Shown: one piece after another, positions 11,020-22,599 of the stretch
Layout of the letters: the number at the start of each line of letters is the position of its first letter
How positions within the stretch are numbered: position 1 is the stretch's first letter
Assembly (NCBI GenBank): GCA_030765045.1
Contig: CM060964.1
Location: 175,313,352-175,377,351 of the forward strand
DNA length: 64,000 nt
Source: Tenodera sinensis
Taxonomy: Eukaryota; Arthropoda; Insecta; Mantodea; Mantidae
Direction: 5' to 3'
The notes under the pieces: generated by a model
What the model saw: the letters and a program-made list of their open reading frames with translations, nothing else
The model's database searches: none
Told to the model about the DNA's origin: nothing
Program-made: the position numbers and the translations under genes

Positions 11020-11640
11020 AGCTTAAGACTTCTCATATGGAGGATGATAAAGAAACACATAGTTAAAATTGCACCCTTAGACTTTGAATGTTTAATGTCT
11101 GAACATTAGCCTTCTCTTATCAAAAATGCTCAAGGAATTTGCACATGCAAAGCTGGAATTGCATTTCAGAGGACAGTAGTAGTGCCCAGAATGTGAGCAT
11201 GTCATTGGAGACATTTGCAATGGTAGGGGTTATCATTAGCATGGTCAAAATCCTCTCCAAAGTATGTGAAGTTAAGAGTTATGGAAGTAGGGAGTTAAGT
11301 GGTCCTTGCTACTTGGTTATTACTAGAATAGAGGAAGGAAAGAAATTTAAATTGGTGAATCCATTTTTCATCCAGTAGGGTCTTGACAAAATATGTGGCC
11401 TAGTCAAGTCTTACACTTGCATGACAAAATGGCACGCTGCTGGTCGAAGTAAATTCAGCATCCCTGGCAGCCAAAATATTAAAAGCCAACTTGTTAGCCA
11501 GTTATCTGGTATGAGTGGAAATGCACAGGACCTTGAACTTCTTGGGAGGCATGATAAACACTCATACATTGGACAGTATATCTAATGAGGAGATTCGGGA
11601 GAACCTAGAAGAACTAGGTGTTATGTCTGTGCTACTCCCA
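11020..11640 (+). pseudogene. Plus-strand 3'-region fragment related to 8030-8204
   Basis: The first ~165 bases (11020-11185) match the reverse complement of 8030-8204 at about 95 percent, forming a second, smaller inverted repeat. By position this corresponds to the 3' part of the helicase-Tudor retrocopy. A 79-codon frame (11139-11378) is open but its product is not recognisable to me. No match outside this pairing is claimed. Confidence 0.5.
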
Positions 11641-12387
11641 TATAATATACATCGAGATAAAATATTGTAACTTTTTGGTTGAAACTTCCCTTCATTTTCT
11701 TTTTTGATTTTAAAATTCATTTTCAGCTACTTTCTTTGATGTTTTAAAGCAAGAAAATGCCAACACTGCTATAGGACAGACTGTGTTGTAATGGTATCAT
11801 AAATAAAATCATGGTGCAGTAGTTTTGACACTGCCTATATACACCAGTTTTCAGTTCCAAACAATGAGACATTACATTTTTTTCAGGCAGTGTGTATTTT
11901 GATGCAATAAATTGTCCTGGCTGGAAAACTGTTAGCTATGCATTTAGAGTGAAATAGTTTAATAGGTTATAGAAATATATCTTAAGGTATTTTTGTAAAC
12001 ATAACTTAATCCATGTAAATTGCCAAAGGAAAAACTATAAATACCAAAGGAACCTTAGGAGGATATAGCTATACTTTTAAATTACCTCATGGAGTAACCT
12101 TAAGGTCCATCATTTTAACTCTCCTGGAATGTTAAAATATGGCTTTATAATTTGTTTATATTTTGAAGCATAAGATTTTAACAGTCCAAAACATTGCTCA
12201 TAATAATGAAAGTAAATTCCTCAAGATTCAACTCATCTAACATATTCTCTTGTAGATGTATTAAGTTTTAAAGGTTTGTTTATGTTAATGTTTTTGCTTA
12301 TCTACTCCTTTTTGATATTACAATACACAGCTACTTACAGGTGTCTATGAAGTTGGTGTTTAAAGTTTTATAAAATATAACAACCAT
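11641..12387. other. AT-rich DNA, nothing recognised
   Basis: No gene, tRNA-like block or tandem array is visible here. Several short open frames are interrupted within 60 codons and have no recognisable motif. Confidence 0.5.
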
Positions 12388-12437
12388 GTGTGTGTGTGTG
12401 TATGTGTGTGTGTGTATGTGTGTGTGTGTGTGTGTGA

Positions 12438-12479
<42 letters not shown>
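12387..12479. repeat. (GT)n/(GA)n compound microsatellite
   Basis: A GT-rich run with occasional TATG interruptions (12387-12452) passes directly into an uninterrupted (GA)n run (12453-12478). Confidence 0.97.
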
Positions 12480-13238
12480 TTAGTTCTTGTTTAATGTAAC
12501 TGTACTGATGTAATATAATACTGATATAACATGGCATAACATTATTTGCATCTCTGGAGACTTGAACATTAATTAATTTGCTACACATACCACAAACTGT
12601 GACACAATGAATAAAGAGCAATTGTAAGTCTCGCAAATTTCCAAGACTTTTTTACAAGAGCCGAGGTTTCCTCTGAACATAATTACCACATACAAGGTAA
12701 GGCAGCATCCAAAAGCATAGCAGTCTATTCTACTAAAGCTGAACACTATTCAGCTTTAACAGATTCAGACTTCATGCTGCACAAGTTAAGCTGAGAAATT
12801 AGTAGCATGTCTGAGGTTTAGACAGGAAATTTGATTCTCCAAAACACCTATTACTCTAGACAATGCAATCCACTGAACTGTAAAGTATCAGAAGGATGCT
12901 GTATATACCATGGAAAGAAGTAATATCCAAGTACTCAGCATAACAGTGCAGCCATTCTTATATGGTGCACAAATGTATCACATAAAAAATATACAAAATT
13001 ATATGAGTGAGCAATATGTTTGAATGGTTGGAATCATGTCTCAGAATTATTTTTGTGTTACCATTGCAGTTTTATATTCTGTTTTATGCTAAAATATGTA
13101 ATGTAAACGAATGCCATATTGTATGATATAAAGGAAAAGCTGTGTCCATGTTTTTGAATGTATAAATATTTAAAATGTACACTGGAAGAAATAAAGAGGA
13201 GAAAAATATATCAGTGTGTTCTGAATGGGTTCTTCATA
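12480..13238. other. AT-rich DNA, nothing recognised
   Basis: The stretch is AT-rich unique-looking DNA. I find no conserved coding motif and no RNA gene. Confidence 0.45.
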
Positions 13239-13377
13239 GGCTTGAGAATTTAGTGCCATTCTGGCAGTTTGTCACAATAGCTCAGTGGTTAGAGCGTCCG
13301 CCCGGCAAGTGGAAGGTCTGTGGTTCAAATCCCAGTTGTGGCATTGAATTTTTAAGTTCCAGTTCTACCTCTTAAAC
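13239..13377 (+). repeat. tRNA-like 139-bp repeat, copy 1
   Basis: A 73-nt tRNA-like block (13271-13343) has a 7-bp acceptor stem, a D arm with GCTC/GAGC, a 5-bp anticodon stem with loop CCGGCAA (GGC at the anticodon position) and TTCAAAT in the T loop. Position 33 is C instead of the near-universal U, and the T stem has an extra base, so it is unlikely to be a working tRNA. It sits inside a 139-bp segment repeated at 13565-13703 with the same flanks, so it is better read as a tRNA-derived repeat. Confidence 0.8.
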
Positions 13378-13564
13378 TTTGCCCACACACGGCTTGTGTG
13401 TTTAAAAACACCAACAGTAAGTTTGTTGGCATAAATAAATAATAATTACCATGTGAAGGTTATTTAATCCTGGGATATAAAGTACTTGCAATAGTAAGTC
13501 ACCATTGGGGTAATTGTCTCTGATGTGAGACTGCCTGTGTGGTTTACCAGGAGAAATACGAACT

Positions 13565-13703
13565 GGCTTGAGAATTTAGTGCCATTCTGGCAGTTTGTCA
13601 CAATAGCTCAGTGGTTAGAGCATCCGCCCGGCAAGCGGAAGGTCTGTGGTTCAAATCCCAGTTGTGGCATTGAATTTTTAAGTTCCAGTTCTACCTCTTA
13701 AAC
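13565..13703 (+). repeat. tRNA-like 139-bp repeat, copy 2
   Basis: This copy is identical in length to 13239-13377 and differs at about two positions, both in the anticodon arm (GCGTCC to GCATCC, AAGTGG to AAGCGG). The second change restores a Watson-Crick pair in the anticodon stem. The tRNA-like core is 13597-13669. The copies are direct repeats 326 bp apart, with flanks duplicated too, which suggests a local duplication, not two independent insertions. Confidence 0.8.
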
Positions 13704-15299
13704 AGGACTATATATTTAAAGATACCACAAATAATGGATAGAGAAAGCTTAGTACAAATACACTATGCATTCAGACATATGCATCTAGGCTATGGAGTTG
13801 TTCTATGGGGTAATGCCCAAAAAAATCAATGTCAAAGATCTTAAGACTGCAGCAGAATGCCACATGAATAAATATGTAAACTAAATTTGACAGATACATG
13901 CAGAAATGCGTACAAAATATTAAGTATAATAATATTTCCTACACTGTATGTACATTTATATGAATGCGTTAAATATGCAATACAAAAGCATAATGGTCAA
14001 AGTAAGAGTATAAACATACATAAACGTAACACAATAAACAAAACTGCTTCATTAACAGACTAAGAGGAATGCTAAGTAATAAAAGTATAGAAAATAATGC
14101 TAAGGATTTGTACAATCACTTACCTAACAGAATAAAACAGGTAACTGATGAAAAGAAAATACTTAAAGCAATGAAATGGGATGTGATAGAAAATGCTTTC
14201 TACTCTGTAGAAGAGTACAAAATGTTAAATGCAAACAAATATTAAAATTTTAATGTATTGTACTCCTTGCAGTGGCAGTTCCTGGGTGATCCCATGCTCG
14301 CAAGTGCACACCCACTAAGTTTTCCTGTGTGTGAACGTGTATTTAGATTTTTCACATTATTGATATTTTTCTTAAGGATAAATTTTTAAACATAAGAAAT
14401 GTCGCTATTCAACAGAGAAATAAGAATAACTTACACCCTTTATTCGCATTCTCTTAAAAAAGTAATTCCTGTTTGTTAGGTAGGTTACAGGTGGAGGGGT
14501 GGCCATTGTAAGTGGAGCAGGTAGCATTACAGTTATAAATTTATGTAACAAACTAGGGATGAGACAAGTCTGTTTTCCCTTTTTCATACTATTAAGTGTG
14601 CACAGACAGGTTGTTGTTCTTGTGCTTTGGTTATGTCAAGCTGTCAAGTGCTTTTCATTCACAAAGAACTTTTATAGTCAGAGTTCAAAAGGGTTAATGC
14701 TATAGTTATGTTAGACCCACTTCAAAAGCGATATACTCAGTTTTCTTTTGAGATTCTTCAGACAAGAGCATGGGAAAACATCTTTGAATTAATATTCTAA
14801 AGTATCTCATCAATAATCTTATAACTACTGTTTTATATAGGGTTATTGAGAAGTTGCTCCACAGTCTCATGTAGCCAAAATTCCCCTAGAGATAGGAATT
14901 CCAGTGGCAGCACTGGCTGCTGCCAGCCTATTTATAACTAGCGTTCAGATTTTTAGGTGCTAAAAACTTGGAAAATATTTATTTTTTATGTGCTAAAATG
15001 TCGAAAACATGTGCTAAAAAGTAAAAAAATGTGTTAATACAAACAAAATATTTTTAAGATCTGAAAGGCTGAACTACCTAAAATAAATGTACATATTACT
15101 CACCAGACATTATTCTTGGAAGGGATCACCAAGTACTGTAGAATTATAGTATAGACTGCATGATTCCTTGAATTTTCCATCCTGAAAGATTTGACAATTG
15201 TCATGAAAATTTGTCTGGAATTTCAAAAACGTCACAAGATGTCACAAAAAAAAAAAAAAAAAAAAAAGACCACAAGAAGTCAGTCTAGCATCATTATAA
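13704..15299. other. AT-rich DNA, no gene recognised; poly-A at 15246-15267
   Basis: A 22-base poly-A run lies at 15246-15267. Around 14945-15040 the string GTGCTAAAA recurs several times, a low-complexity local repeat. No coding motif or RNA gene could be supported. Confidence 0.5.
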
Positions 15300-15824
15300 C
15301 ATGTAATGCCACTCACACTGTCATCAATAATTTCTTCATGTTGCCCATCCAACACATTTGAAACTTTATAGACTGTTAAATCCACTATTATTTTTGAACA
15401 TTTTCTTGCATTTTCTTTTTAGGGTTTGTGCTGCAGGATCAAAAAGAACCTTAAGTTTTTTTCCATGCCCTGTACTACTTGAACTGCTTCCCTTAAAGAC
15501 ATACCTACAGATAGTTTCTTTATGGAATCACTGAGGAAACCAAGATTTGCGGAAAAGTATGCAAAGTCATTTCTTAACACAGTGTCTTTTAATTTTCGCA
15601 GCATTTTGTGGCAATTGCACTACTTTTCACTCCAGACGTCTTTAATGCACTGTGAACTTGATATATAATTTCCCAACACAACACAATTAGAATGTTGTAT
15701 AATCTCTGCGGATTCACAAATGAATAAATTTGAATATACAGTTTCAGTGTATATACTAGCTGGATTGTGAAGAAATAACAGGTGCAGTGGAAGAATTCCC
15801 CCTTGTTATCTTGGAGGCTCATGT
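15300..15824 (-). pseudogene. hAT-type (CGGBP1-like) C-terminal fragment
   Basis: The minus-strand frame at 15604-15419 reads LKDTVLRNDFAYFSANLGFL and then SIKKLSVGMSLREAVQVVQG. This has the pattern (xFLxxxIxxLxxxGLxLxEAxxIVxxV) seen in the C-terminal part of hAT-derived, CGGBP1-like insect proteins. Downstream residues (IVDLTVYKVSNVLDG) continue the resemblance after a stop. The N-terminal BED zinc finger is not visible. The complete hAT at 15833 has inserted immediately beside it, and the two are different elements. Confidence 0.5.
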
Positions 15825-15832
15825 AGCTAGAG

Positions 15833-17217
15833 CAGTCATCGGCAAACATGTACTGAATGAGCTATCAGTATGACGTCTCAACATGTAGCCCGCAATGCAC
15901 ATGACGTAATGTAGAACAGGGGATGGCATTGACCTTCGCTCAGAGTCAGTGGTGAACTCGCTCGCTACAGAGTACAATAAGGAATAGTACATATACTTGA
16001 ATCCAGCTATTTTGGTCTACGATACTTTAGGTAGGCCTAGATATTTGAGGAATATATTTCAATTCACTTCTATTTGCAATGTACCATGAAAATCTAGTGA
16101 TATATCACAAGTAGCCACTCTCAGCATAGCACGCAAATTATCATCTGTTAATCGTGATACAAGAGTTTTTAGATTCAGTTTCTTTTCTTCTACACATTTC
16201 TTAAATGCTTGAAATAATTCTGTCCCTGTTGTATGTTCCCTAAGTGGAATGACTTCAAACATGTATTCTTGTATCGAGAGGTTGTTGGTAACTCCACGAG
16301 TGAAAATTACCAATTGTGCTGTGTCGACATTGCCAGTGCCTTCATTCAACGCGAGAGAAATGGCTATAAATTCATGGACCTCAATTTGTAGTCTTTTTTT
16401 GGTTATTTCTGCTATTTTATGTATGCTTCTCTGTATGGTTTGTGGTGGTAATGCAATATTACTAAAAATATCATATTGTTCAGGACAAATTATGTTGGCA
16501 ACTTTACTCTCACATTTTTTATGAAATCTCCATCACTAAAACACCTCAGTGACTGAGAAATCTCCAAAGCAACAGCATAGCTGGCGTGAAGTTGTCTATT
16601 GGTTATAATATTTGAATTAACATTAGGTGTATTATCTGAATATTGCTCTTTGAGCGGTTGCAGCTGGTTAGTCTGATCTGAACCTGAAAAAAAGTGAATA
16701 AAGGGCACTACATCAGTGTTATGCTACTTTAAATCGTGGTGTAAATTTATGAATACATGCTTGCCTACAATTGTATGGTTACCTTTATGACATGTATCAT
16801 AATGTCGCTTGCTGTTCCATTGATGAGTGCCTTTTTGAACTTTAGAGCACAACAAACGCCTTACGTTCCTTACATGATGAGAGAAGAAATCATCAAAGTG
16901 CTATTCTAGATATCAAGTTTAATAGACCAGAAATAATTAGATGCACTCTAGTTCTATGAATATACTAAGACTTTAAGTTAAATAAACTAATATCCTTCAA
17001 AGTTATAAATAAAGAAATTTATCTTTAAGTCTTAGTATTAAATTACACTTTGACAGACATGTTTAGAAGTGCAGGTAAATATGACAGGACGGCCCGCCCA
17101 TGATCGGTGTGTATGCAGTGCCAGTTAAGGCTGCAAGGGAGGGGGAGACAGAGTAAGCGCTGCCCCTGACACGTCATAGTTGCAAGGCCTCATTCAGTAC
17201 ATGTTTGCTGATGCCTG
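15833..17217 (-). mobile_element. hAT transposon with 8-bp TSD AGCTAGAG
   Basis: The left end begins CAGTCATCGGCAAACATG and the right end, read inward, begins CAGGCATCAGCAAACATG; the imperfect terminal inverted repeat extends through TACTGAATGAG. Perfect 8-bp copies of AGCTAGAG flank the element at 15825-15832 and 17218-17225. TIRs starting CAG and 8-bp duplications are diagnostic of hAT elements. At 1385 bp it is too short for a full transposase and carries only a broken middle part, so it is an internally deleted, non-autonomous copy. Intact TSDs suggest a fairly recent insertion. Confidence 0.93.
16059..16708 (-). pseudogene. hAT transposase fragment (GTF2IRD2/ZBED-like)
   Basis: Two minus-strand pieces belong together. 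16708-16490 includes SYAVALEISQSLRCFSDGDF, the N-terminal side of the catalytic domain. 16349-16059 includes EGTGNVDTAQLVIFTRGV and then PLREHTTGTELFQAF and LVSRLTDDNLRAML. These correspond to the hAT RNase-H-like region around the first catalytic Asp (family pattern LDESTDxxDTAQLxIFxRG; here the Asp/Glu context is altered to NEGTGN) and the second (TDG, here TDD). Stops and a frameshift separate the pieces, and the C-terminal dimerisation domain is absent. Confidence 0.75.
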
Positions 17218-17225
17218 AGCTAGAG

Positions 17226-18837
17226 TAATCAGGATGTTTATATTTTCTTCCAACTGAAGGGATACTGTAGCTGACATGTTAGTTCTTCCAATAATGAATA
17301 ACAAATTGCAACATCTAGACGGCGTAATTGAGCATTAAAGAAGTGGACAGTGACTTGTTAAAAACAATTTGCTGCTGCTTTTATGTAATTTGTGTGAAAA
17401 TTATTTTAAAGATGTTTCCTTTGTTATTTTTGTATAATTTATGTGAATATCTGAAAATATTTATTTACATAAAGAAATCAGAAAACATGCATTTTTCTGT
17501 GAAATAAAACTTAAAATATTTGCTCCAGTGTAAATATCCAGAAAGTTAAACTAAGTTTCAAGTTCATACTAGGACACAAACAAAATATGTATTTACCTAA
17601 AAATTTGAGTCCTATTTATAACATTCCATGAAATAAGGTACCTATATGATAGATTCATGTATGTAATTCATGAAAGATAATGTAGATAAACAGAATACCA
17701 AGTTATGTTGAGTGGTAGGTACCGGCACGGTGTGGAGGAACTTGTTGATAACCCTTTACTTGTATAGCACAAATTAACTTATATAATGCCTAATAACCTT
17801 GGTTATAATCTTTCAACTATGTAAATGATTTAGAAGTGATAATAAATCTTTAATTATTTTTCATGTACTTAAACTAGTTACCATGTGAAGCAACACACTT
17901 TGGATGGTATAACAAGTGTAGGAAACAGGATCATGTTTGGTTTCTGTTAATGTGTTTTATTAGCAATTAAACATCACGTTACCTCTAAGTTGCACATAGT
18001 TGGAAAGAGGCATTGAGAACAATAAAATTGGAGTACAAGTGTGAAAGTCAGAAGATGGAATGTTTGTAAGAATATTAACTTTACTTACTAAACTTAGTTT
18101 TGATCAAAGTGAAGTTATTCCCTATCACCTTAAAATTTATCATAGTGGCTTACCAGACTAAATATGAGCAGTAAAATAATCTTTATAGTGCCTATGGTAT
18201 AATAGTAAATCACTGTAGAATTTATAAAAATAAAACTAAAATTCTTTTCTGCAAAATGATTGCTTTAGGTGCACTTGTTAAAGGTAAACAATTTCATATA
18301 TGTTCAATCACCTGGACAAATAAATTGCAAATGAGTGAGAATATTTACTGCTTGCTGTCCAAAACATAACTATTATGTATACCTATTCCACACACTTGTC
18401 TAATCCCACAACCAAACAGTGACTGGAGTCGTTGTGTGACTGTTACTGCATTATTGAAAAGCTGCTTACTTCTATCTTCCAATCCTCTAGAGTGATTCTT
18501 TAGCAATCATTTGTGTATGCTGAAAACTCACAGCACTAATTCTTGAATAATTAACTTGTTCCATATGAAACTGAAATTGCCTACCATTTTAATTTATAGT
18601 CTCCTCTTCAGCAGGGTTTTCCATTCTAGATATATAGTATATTTGAACTAATATAAAAAACAGTTCATGTGTGTGTGTGTGCGCACATTTGTAGGGAGTG
18701 GTTTTTATGCATGAGAGGCATGAAATTTTATTTGTATTCTAAGGGAACCTACATACAATATCAGCACAGATATAGGTATAAATAATCAGAAACAGCAGTT
18801 TTATTGATCATTAATAGATAGGAGGGAAAATGCAACA
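17226..18837. other. AT-rich DNA, nothing recognised
   Basis: About 1.6 kb with no recognisable gene. A short (TG)n run lies at about 18667-18684. No other repeat in the window clearly matches it. Confidence 0.5.
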
Positions 18838-19015
18838 GGAAAGAAATAACAGGAATTGAGCCTTTTTATCAGGTTACAGCTCACTCCATTTACAAACCAT
18901 ATAATTCACCAGAGGACATACTTTCAACAAGGCAGTGAACAACGTCACGTCTGTGACGTAACATCAGCGCATCATCAGGCGATCCTCTCATTGGGCAGAA
19001 CTGGCGAGGGCCGAG
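18838..19015 (+). promoter_or_regulatory. Promoter-like repeat block shared with 24103-24272
   Basis: Reads, in order, TTATCAGGTTACAGCTCACT, TACAAACCATATAATTCACC, GTCACGTCTGTGACGTAAC, ATCAGCGCATCATCAGGC and GATCCTCTCATTGGGCAG. The same text occurs on the minus strand at 24272-24103, directly upstream of a LINE ORF1. Just after the shared part is AATATAAAT (about 19017), a TATA-like box. TGACGTAA (18955) resembles a CRE/ATF site. ATTGG is an inverted CCAAT box. This is probably a LINE 5' untranslated/promoter region stranded without its ORF; promoter function is inference. Confidence 0.6.
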
Positions 19016-19407
19016 GAATATAAATCCAGCCCTGGGCTTCGTGAACTGGAGACGTAAACTACAACAGTCAATCACCGTCGGAAAGGCAGCGACGTTTCAA
19101 GCACAGTGTTAAAATGTAAGATAGCCATTGGGGCAATACAAGTAACATATAGGCAGCCTTGGTGAGTTCCTTTTTTTTTTTTTTTTTTTTTTTTTCAAAT
19201 TTAGTGTTCATTATATTTTCTTTCATTTCCAGGATTAGTCAAAACTAGATATACATTCAGAGATGTGGGGTGGGGGAATTCCATTATAACCAGCCGAATG
19301 TAACAACTCAATGTAAAGCTTTTCATGTATGAACTCAAATACTGGTGTAAACTCAATTAATCCTTTTAAGAATTAAATATTGTGTGTTAACCTTAAAGGT
19401 AAATTTA
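19016..19407. other. Unassigned DNA with poly-T
   Basis: Contains a ~28-base poly-T run at 19170-19196 and otherwise no recognisable feature. The left terminal repeat expected for the neighbouring Tc1 element is not present here. Confidence 0.5.
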
Positions 19408-20112
19408 TTACTTTGCACCTATCCCATTCCTGGTACGTTTCCACCAAATATCCTTATAACTAAGCATAGTCAAAATGGGAGGGATATAGCCAACTAAGGT
19501 CAGAAGAACGAATACCTTACGGTGCAAAATGGTAGTAGAGTGTGAGGTATTCGTTCTTCTGACAGTAAACTTTGGATCATATCGTGACACATTTTTTGAC
19601 CTCCTCACCATTTTGGACTTTACTCTGACCAGTTTGAAAGTGCTTTCATCAGAAAACATTACTTTACGCCAGTCCTCTGATGTCCAGTGCTGAAACGTCT
19701 TGCAAAAATTTATCCTTTTCTTCTTCATACCTTCAGTCAGAAGAGGCTTCTTGGCTGCACACCGACTTGGTAAACCTAAGTGTTTTTGAAGTCGATATTG
19801 AATGGTCCTTATTGCAACATTGTTGAGAAGGTCTGGGTGTTTTTTCTTTAACCCTGCCGCTGTAATCCATGGATCAGCCATCACTTCACGTTTTAGCTGG
19901 CCATCAGTTCTTGTTGAAGTCTTTCTTTTACCACCTGAGCCGATTTTTTGTCTTGGTGTGTTGCCAGGTGGAAAAGATGCTGCTGCTGTTTTTAGGTCAT
20001 AAATAGCTCATCTTGAAACCTTTAGATCGGCAGCTACACGAATCACAGAGGTACCTACTTCCAATAGAGTTAAAGCACGAGTCTTCTCAGAAGTGAGCTT
20101 CTTGCATCCCAT
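19408..20112 (-). pseudogene. Tc1-like transposase, N-terminal half
   Basis: Starting at ATG 20112 (MGCKKLTSEKTRAL), the frame shows a Tc1-type helix-turn-helix with an in-frame stop (VSR-stop-AIYDL). A second HTH region follows (ITAAGLKKKHPD, IRTIQYRLQKHLGLPSRCAA). Next are the linker KKPLLTEGMKKKRINF and the first catalytic Asp in WRKVMFSDESTF. Homology ends at YDPKFTV (about 19565), where a 21-bp snap-back inverted repeat begins. The second Asp and final catalytic residue are lost. The family cuts and pastes DNA at TA sites. Confidence 0.85.
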
Positions 20113-20344
20113 TATTTGTATTATAATGAGAAATACACAACTTTAAAAATGGCACTCAGGTTAAAAATTTAATTACGATGACAAACTGGAAACAAAACAC
20201 TCTGTACAAATACCAGAGACTGACTGAGACCTGGCCTGCTAATAGAAGCAAGCTACTACTGTGCACTCAAGAATCACATGATTTGCAGCTTCGCCTGCTC
20301 CTTTGTATAGTGGCAGGATAAGAACAAACTGAGCACATTGTCTA

Positions 20345-20410
20345 CGTAAAGATTTTCCTTGCACTAACTATGTAAAGATTTCAATTGCGGCAACTGTATA
20401 TATATGGTAA
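20345..20410 (-). repeat. Right terminal repeat of the Tc1-like element
   Basis: Read inward (minus strand), the end is CAGTTGCCGCAATTGAAATC followed by TTTACATAGTTAG, the layout of Tc1 ends (CAGT-GCCGxCAAAA...TTTACA). It is preceded by TA-rich sequence (TATATATA), consistent with a TA target. No partner is found on the left, so the element lost its left end. Confidence 0.6.
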
Positions 20411-20863
20411 GACAAAGGATTTCTTGATGTGTGGGCCCACAATTAATATAGAATATAATAGTGCATTACATGGCACATAACTTATTGAATGCTTACAATG
20501 AAAATGATTTAGCTATAGCTTTAATTATTAATGAAAAAAATGAAAAGATGATTTGTCACAACACAACACAACAGAAATCAAGACAACACAACACAACACA
20601 ACAGAAGTCAAGACAACACAACACAGCAAGGTTAAGGGTACAATAGGAAATATTGAAACACACAACCCCCACATAAAAAAGAAGGAAAGAAGAGGAAAGA
20701 AAGAAAGATTGTGCATAAGAACACAAATGTTTGTCAGGTAGCAGATAGGAGGAAAAAATTCTGAAATAGCCTTGAGAATGAGGAAACGAATTAAAGTTTC
20801 CCAAGAGTAATGAAGCATCACTGCTACCTGACGACGAGGCAGCGAGTAAGAGGAAAAAAAGTT
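20411..20863. other. Short AC-rich tandem repeats, no gene
   Basis: At 20557-20632 a ~35-bp unit built of ACAACACAACACAAC and AGAARTCAAG repeats about two and a half times. The rest, up to the gypsy fragment, holds nothing recognisable; no LTR, primer-binding site or polypurine tract could be confirmed next to the pol fragment. Confidence 0.6.
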
Positions 20864-22560
20864 TTAATCCTGACTTGATATAGGTGTAAGTTGTGATGCA
20901 TGTGCCGTGGTAAGCTTTCCAGTCGTACAATCCTGCAATTGAAAGGAAACGTTATTAATAATCCGTATTATTCGGTATGGTCCCACATAACGTTGTGCCA
21001 GCTTTTGAGCAAACTTACGGGACGCATCACTAAAGGGATGTGCCTGCAACAAAACAAGATCGCCCAACTGGAATGGTGGAGTTTTACGTCGGAGATTGTA
21101 ACGTAATGAACGTTGATGATCATGACGCAGCTGGGCGAATGCATTGCTCCAGGTCTGTTGCATATCTTCGGGTTGTACCGAATCTGGAATTAAATCAAAT
21201 AACTTCCAATGATTAGTTAAATGACAAATTGGAGCAAACTTGAACATAAGATGGAAAGGTATGTTGCGATGTGATTCATGTGTTGCGGTATTCAGTGCTA
21301 ACTGGAAGTTATGCAAATTCGTATCCCACTGTTTGTGGTCTTCCGAGTAAAAGGCGATCAGAATACTCTTCAAAGTACGGTTTACTTGTTCTGCTAACGA
21401 CGGACGAGAGTAATATGGTGAGGTATGTATTAGTTTTATTCCACGTTCGAATAAAAAGGTATTGAAGATACGAGCCTTGAAATATGAGGCGTTATCCGAA
21501 ACTATAATGCGTGGAATACCGAATGAGGCAAAAATTCCTTTTAATACGGCAATTGTAGCAAGTGCAGTAACAGCACGTACTGGAGCCAACCACGTAAATT
21601 TTGTAAAAGCGTCTATCACAACACAAATATTTGTTTCCTCGGGGTGACCGTGGTAAAGGACCTATGTAATCTATGAAAAGCCTTTCCATAGGGTAAGTAG
21701 CCACCTTTGAATTAAGTGTGCCCCATCTTGTGGCTTGTGGTGGTTTTGCACGTAAACATGTATCACATGCCTTAACAAAGTTGGTAATATCGCGATACAT
21801 GTTGTGCCAAACAAAAAATTGTTTAATTTTCATTTTAGTCTTATAGATGCCTAAATGTGCTCCAAAATGTGAAGCATGAAAATACTGTAAAATCATGGGG
21901 ATTAATGATTTAGGTAAAAGGATTTTAAACTTTTTAGAACGGGGGAGGAATGTGTACAAAATATCGTTTTTAAAAGCATATCCTTGTGGTATATCTCCTT
22001 GTTTACAACGTTGCCACAATATCTGTAAATCGCGGTCTTTCTGTTGATGATCAGATATGGAGGTAAACGCTGCAGGAAAATCACTGGAAATGTTAGCTAA
22101 CTGAAATATAACATGCGTAGCATTAAGTTTTATGCTTTCAGGTTCTTGAAACATGCGTGAAAGAGCATCCGCGATGGAATTTTCTGAACTACGGATGTGT
22201 TTTACCGTAAACTGAAATTTACTCAATTTGACTGCCCAGCGAGCAAGTTTACCAGTTTTCCTCGCGTGTGACAAGACCCACGTAATAGCCTGGTTGTCAC
22301 ATTCTAAAGTAAAGGGACGATGTTCCAAAAATGTACGAAATTTTTCGCAAGCTGTAAGTACTGCTAATGCTTCAAGTTCGTATACTGAAAGTTTTCTTTC
22401 TCCTGCTGAAAGACATCTAGAAATATAATAAACGGGTCTTCTACCCGTACCTAAATCCTGTAAAAGAACTGCAGCTACTGCAAAACGGGAGGCATCTGTT
22501 TGCACAATAAACTGTTTATCAAAATCAAAAATGACCGTGGGGTTAAGGGTGAAGATAGGG
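20864..22560 (-). pseudogene. Ty3/gypsy pol fragment: RNase H and integrase
   Basis: From about 22540 the frame opens with FIVQTDASRFAVAAVLLQ (RNase H, first Asp), followed by YELEALAVLTACEKF (Glu), ECDNQAITW (Asp) and SENSIADALSRM. The integrase HHCC zinc finger follows (HFGAHLGIYKTK, CDTCLRAKPPQ), then the core with FIDYIGPLP (first Asp). Near 21640 the frame shifts. It continues as MIDAFTKFTW, IIVSDNASYF (second Asp) and LAEQVNRTLK (Glu), ending in a GPY/F-type C-terminus (LAQRYVGPYRI) with stop at 20864. Protease and reverse transcriptase are missing, no LTRs are seen, and it abuts a LINE ORF1. Normal products would copy and integrate retrotransposon DNA; this copy cannot. Confidence 0.93.
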
Positions 22561-22599
22561 GAGGGACTTGAGAGTAATTTTAATCATGTTTAATGTTGG

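Noticed and set aside
13271..13669. Two functional tRNA genes
   Set aside because: C33 in the anticodon loop, a bulged T stem and duplication of non-tRNA flanks argue for tRNA-derived repeats.
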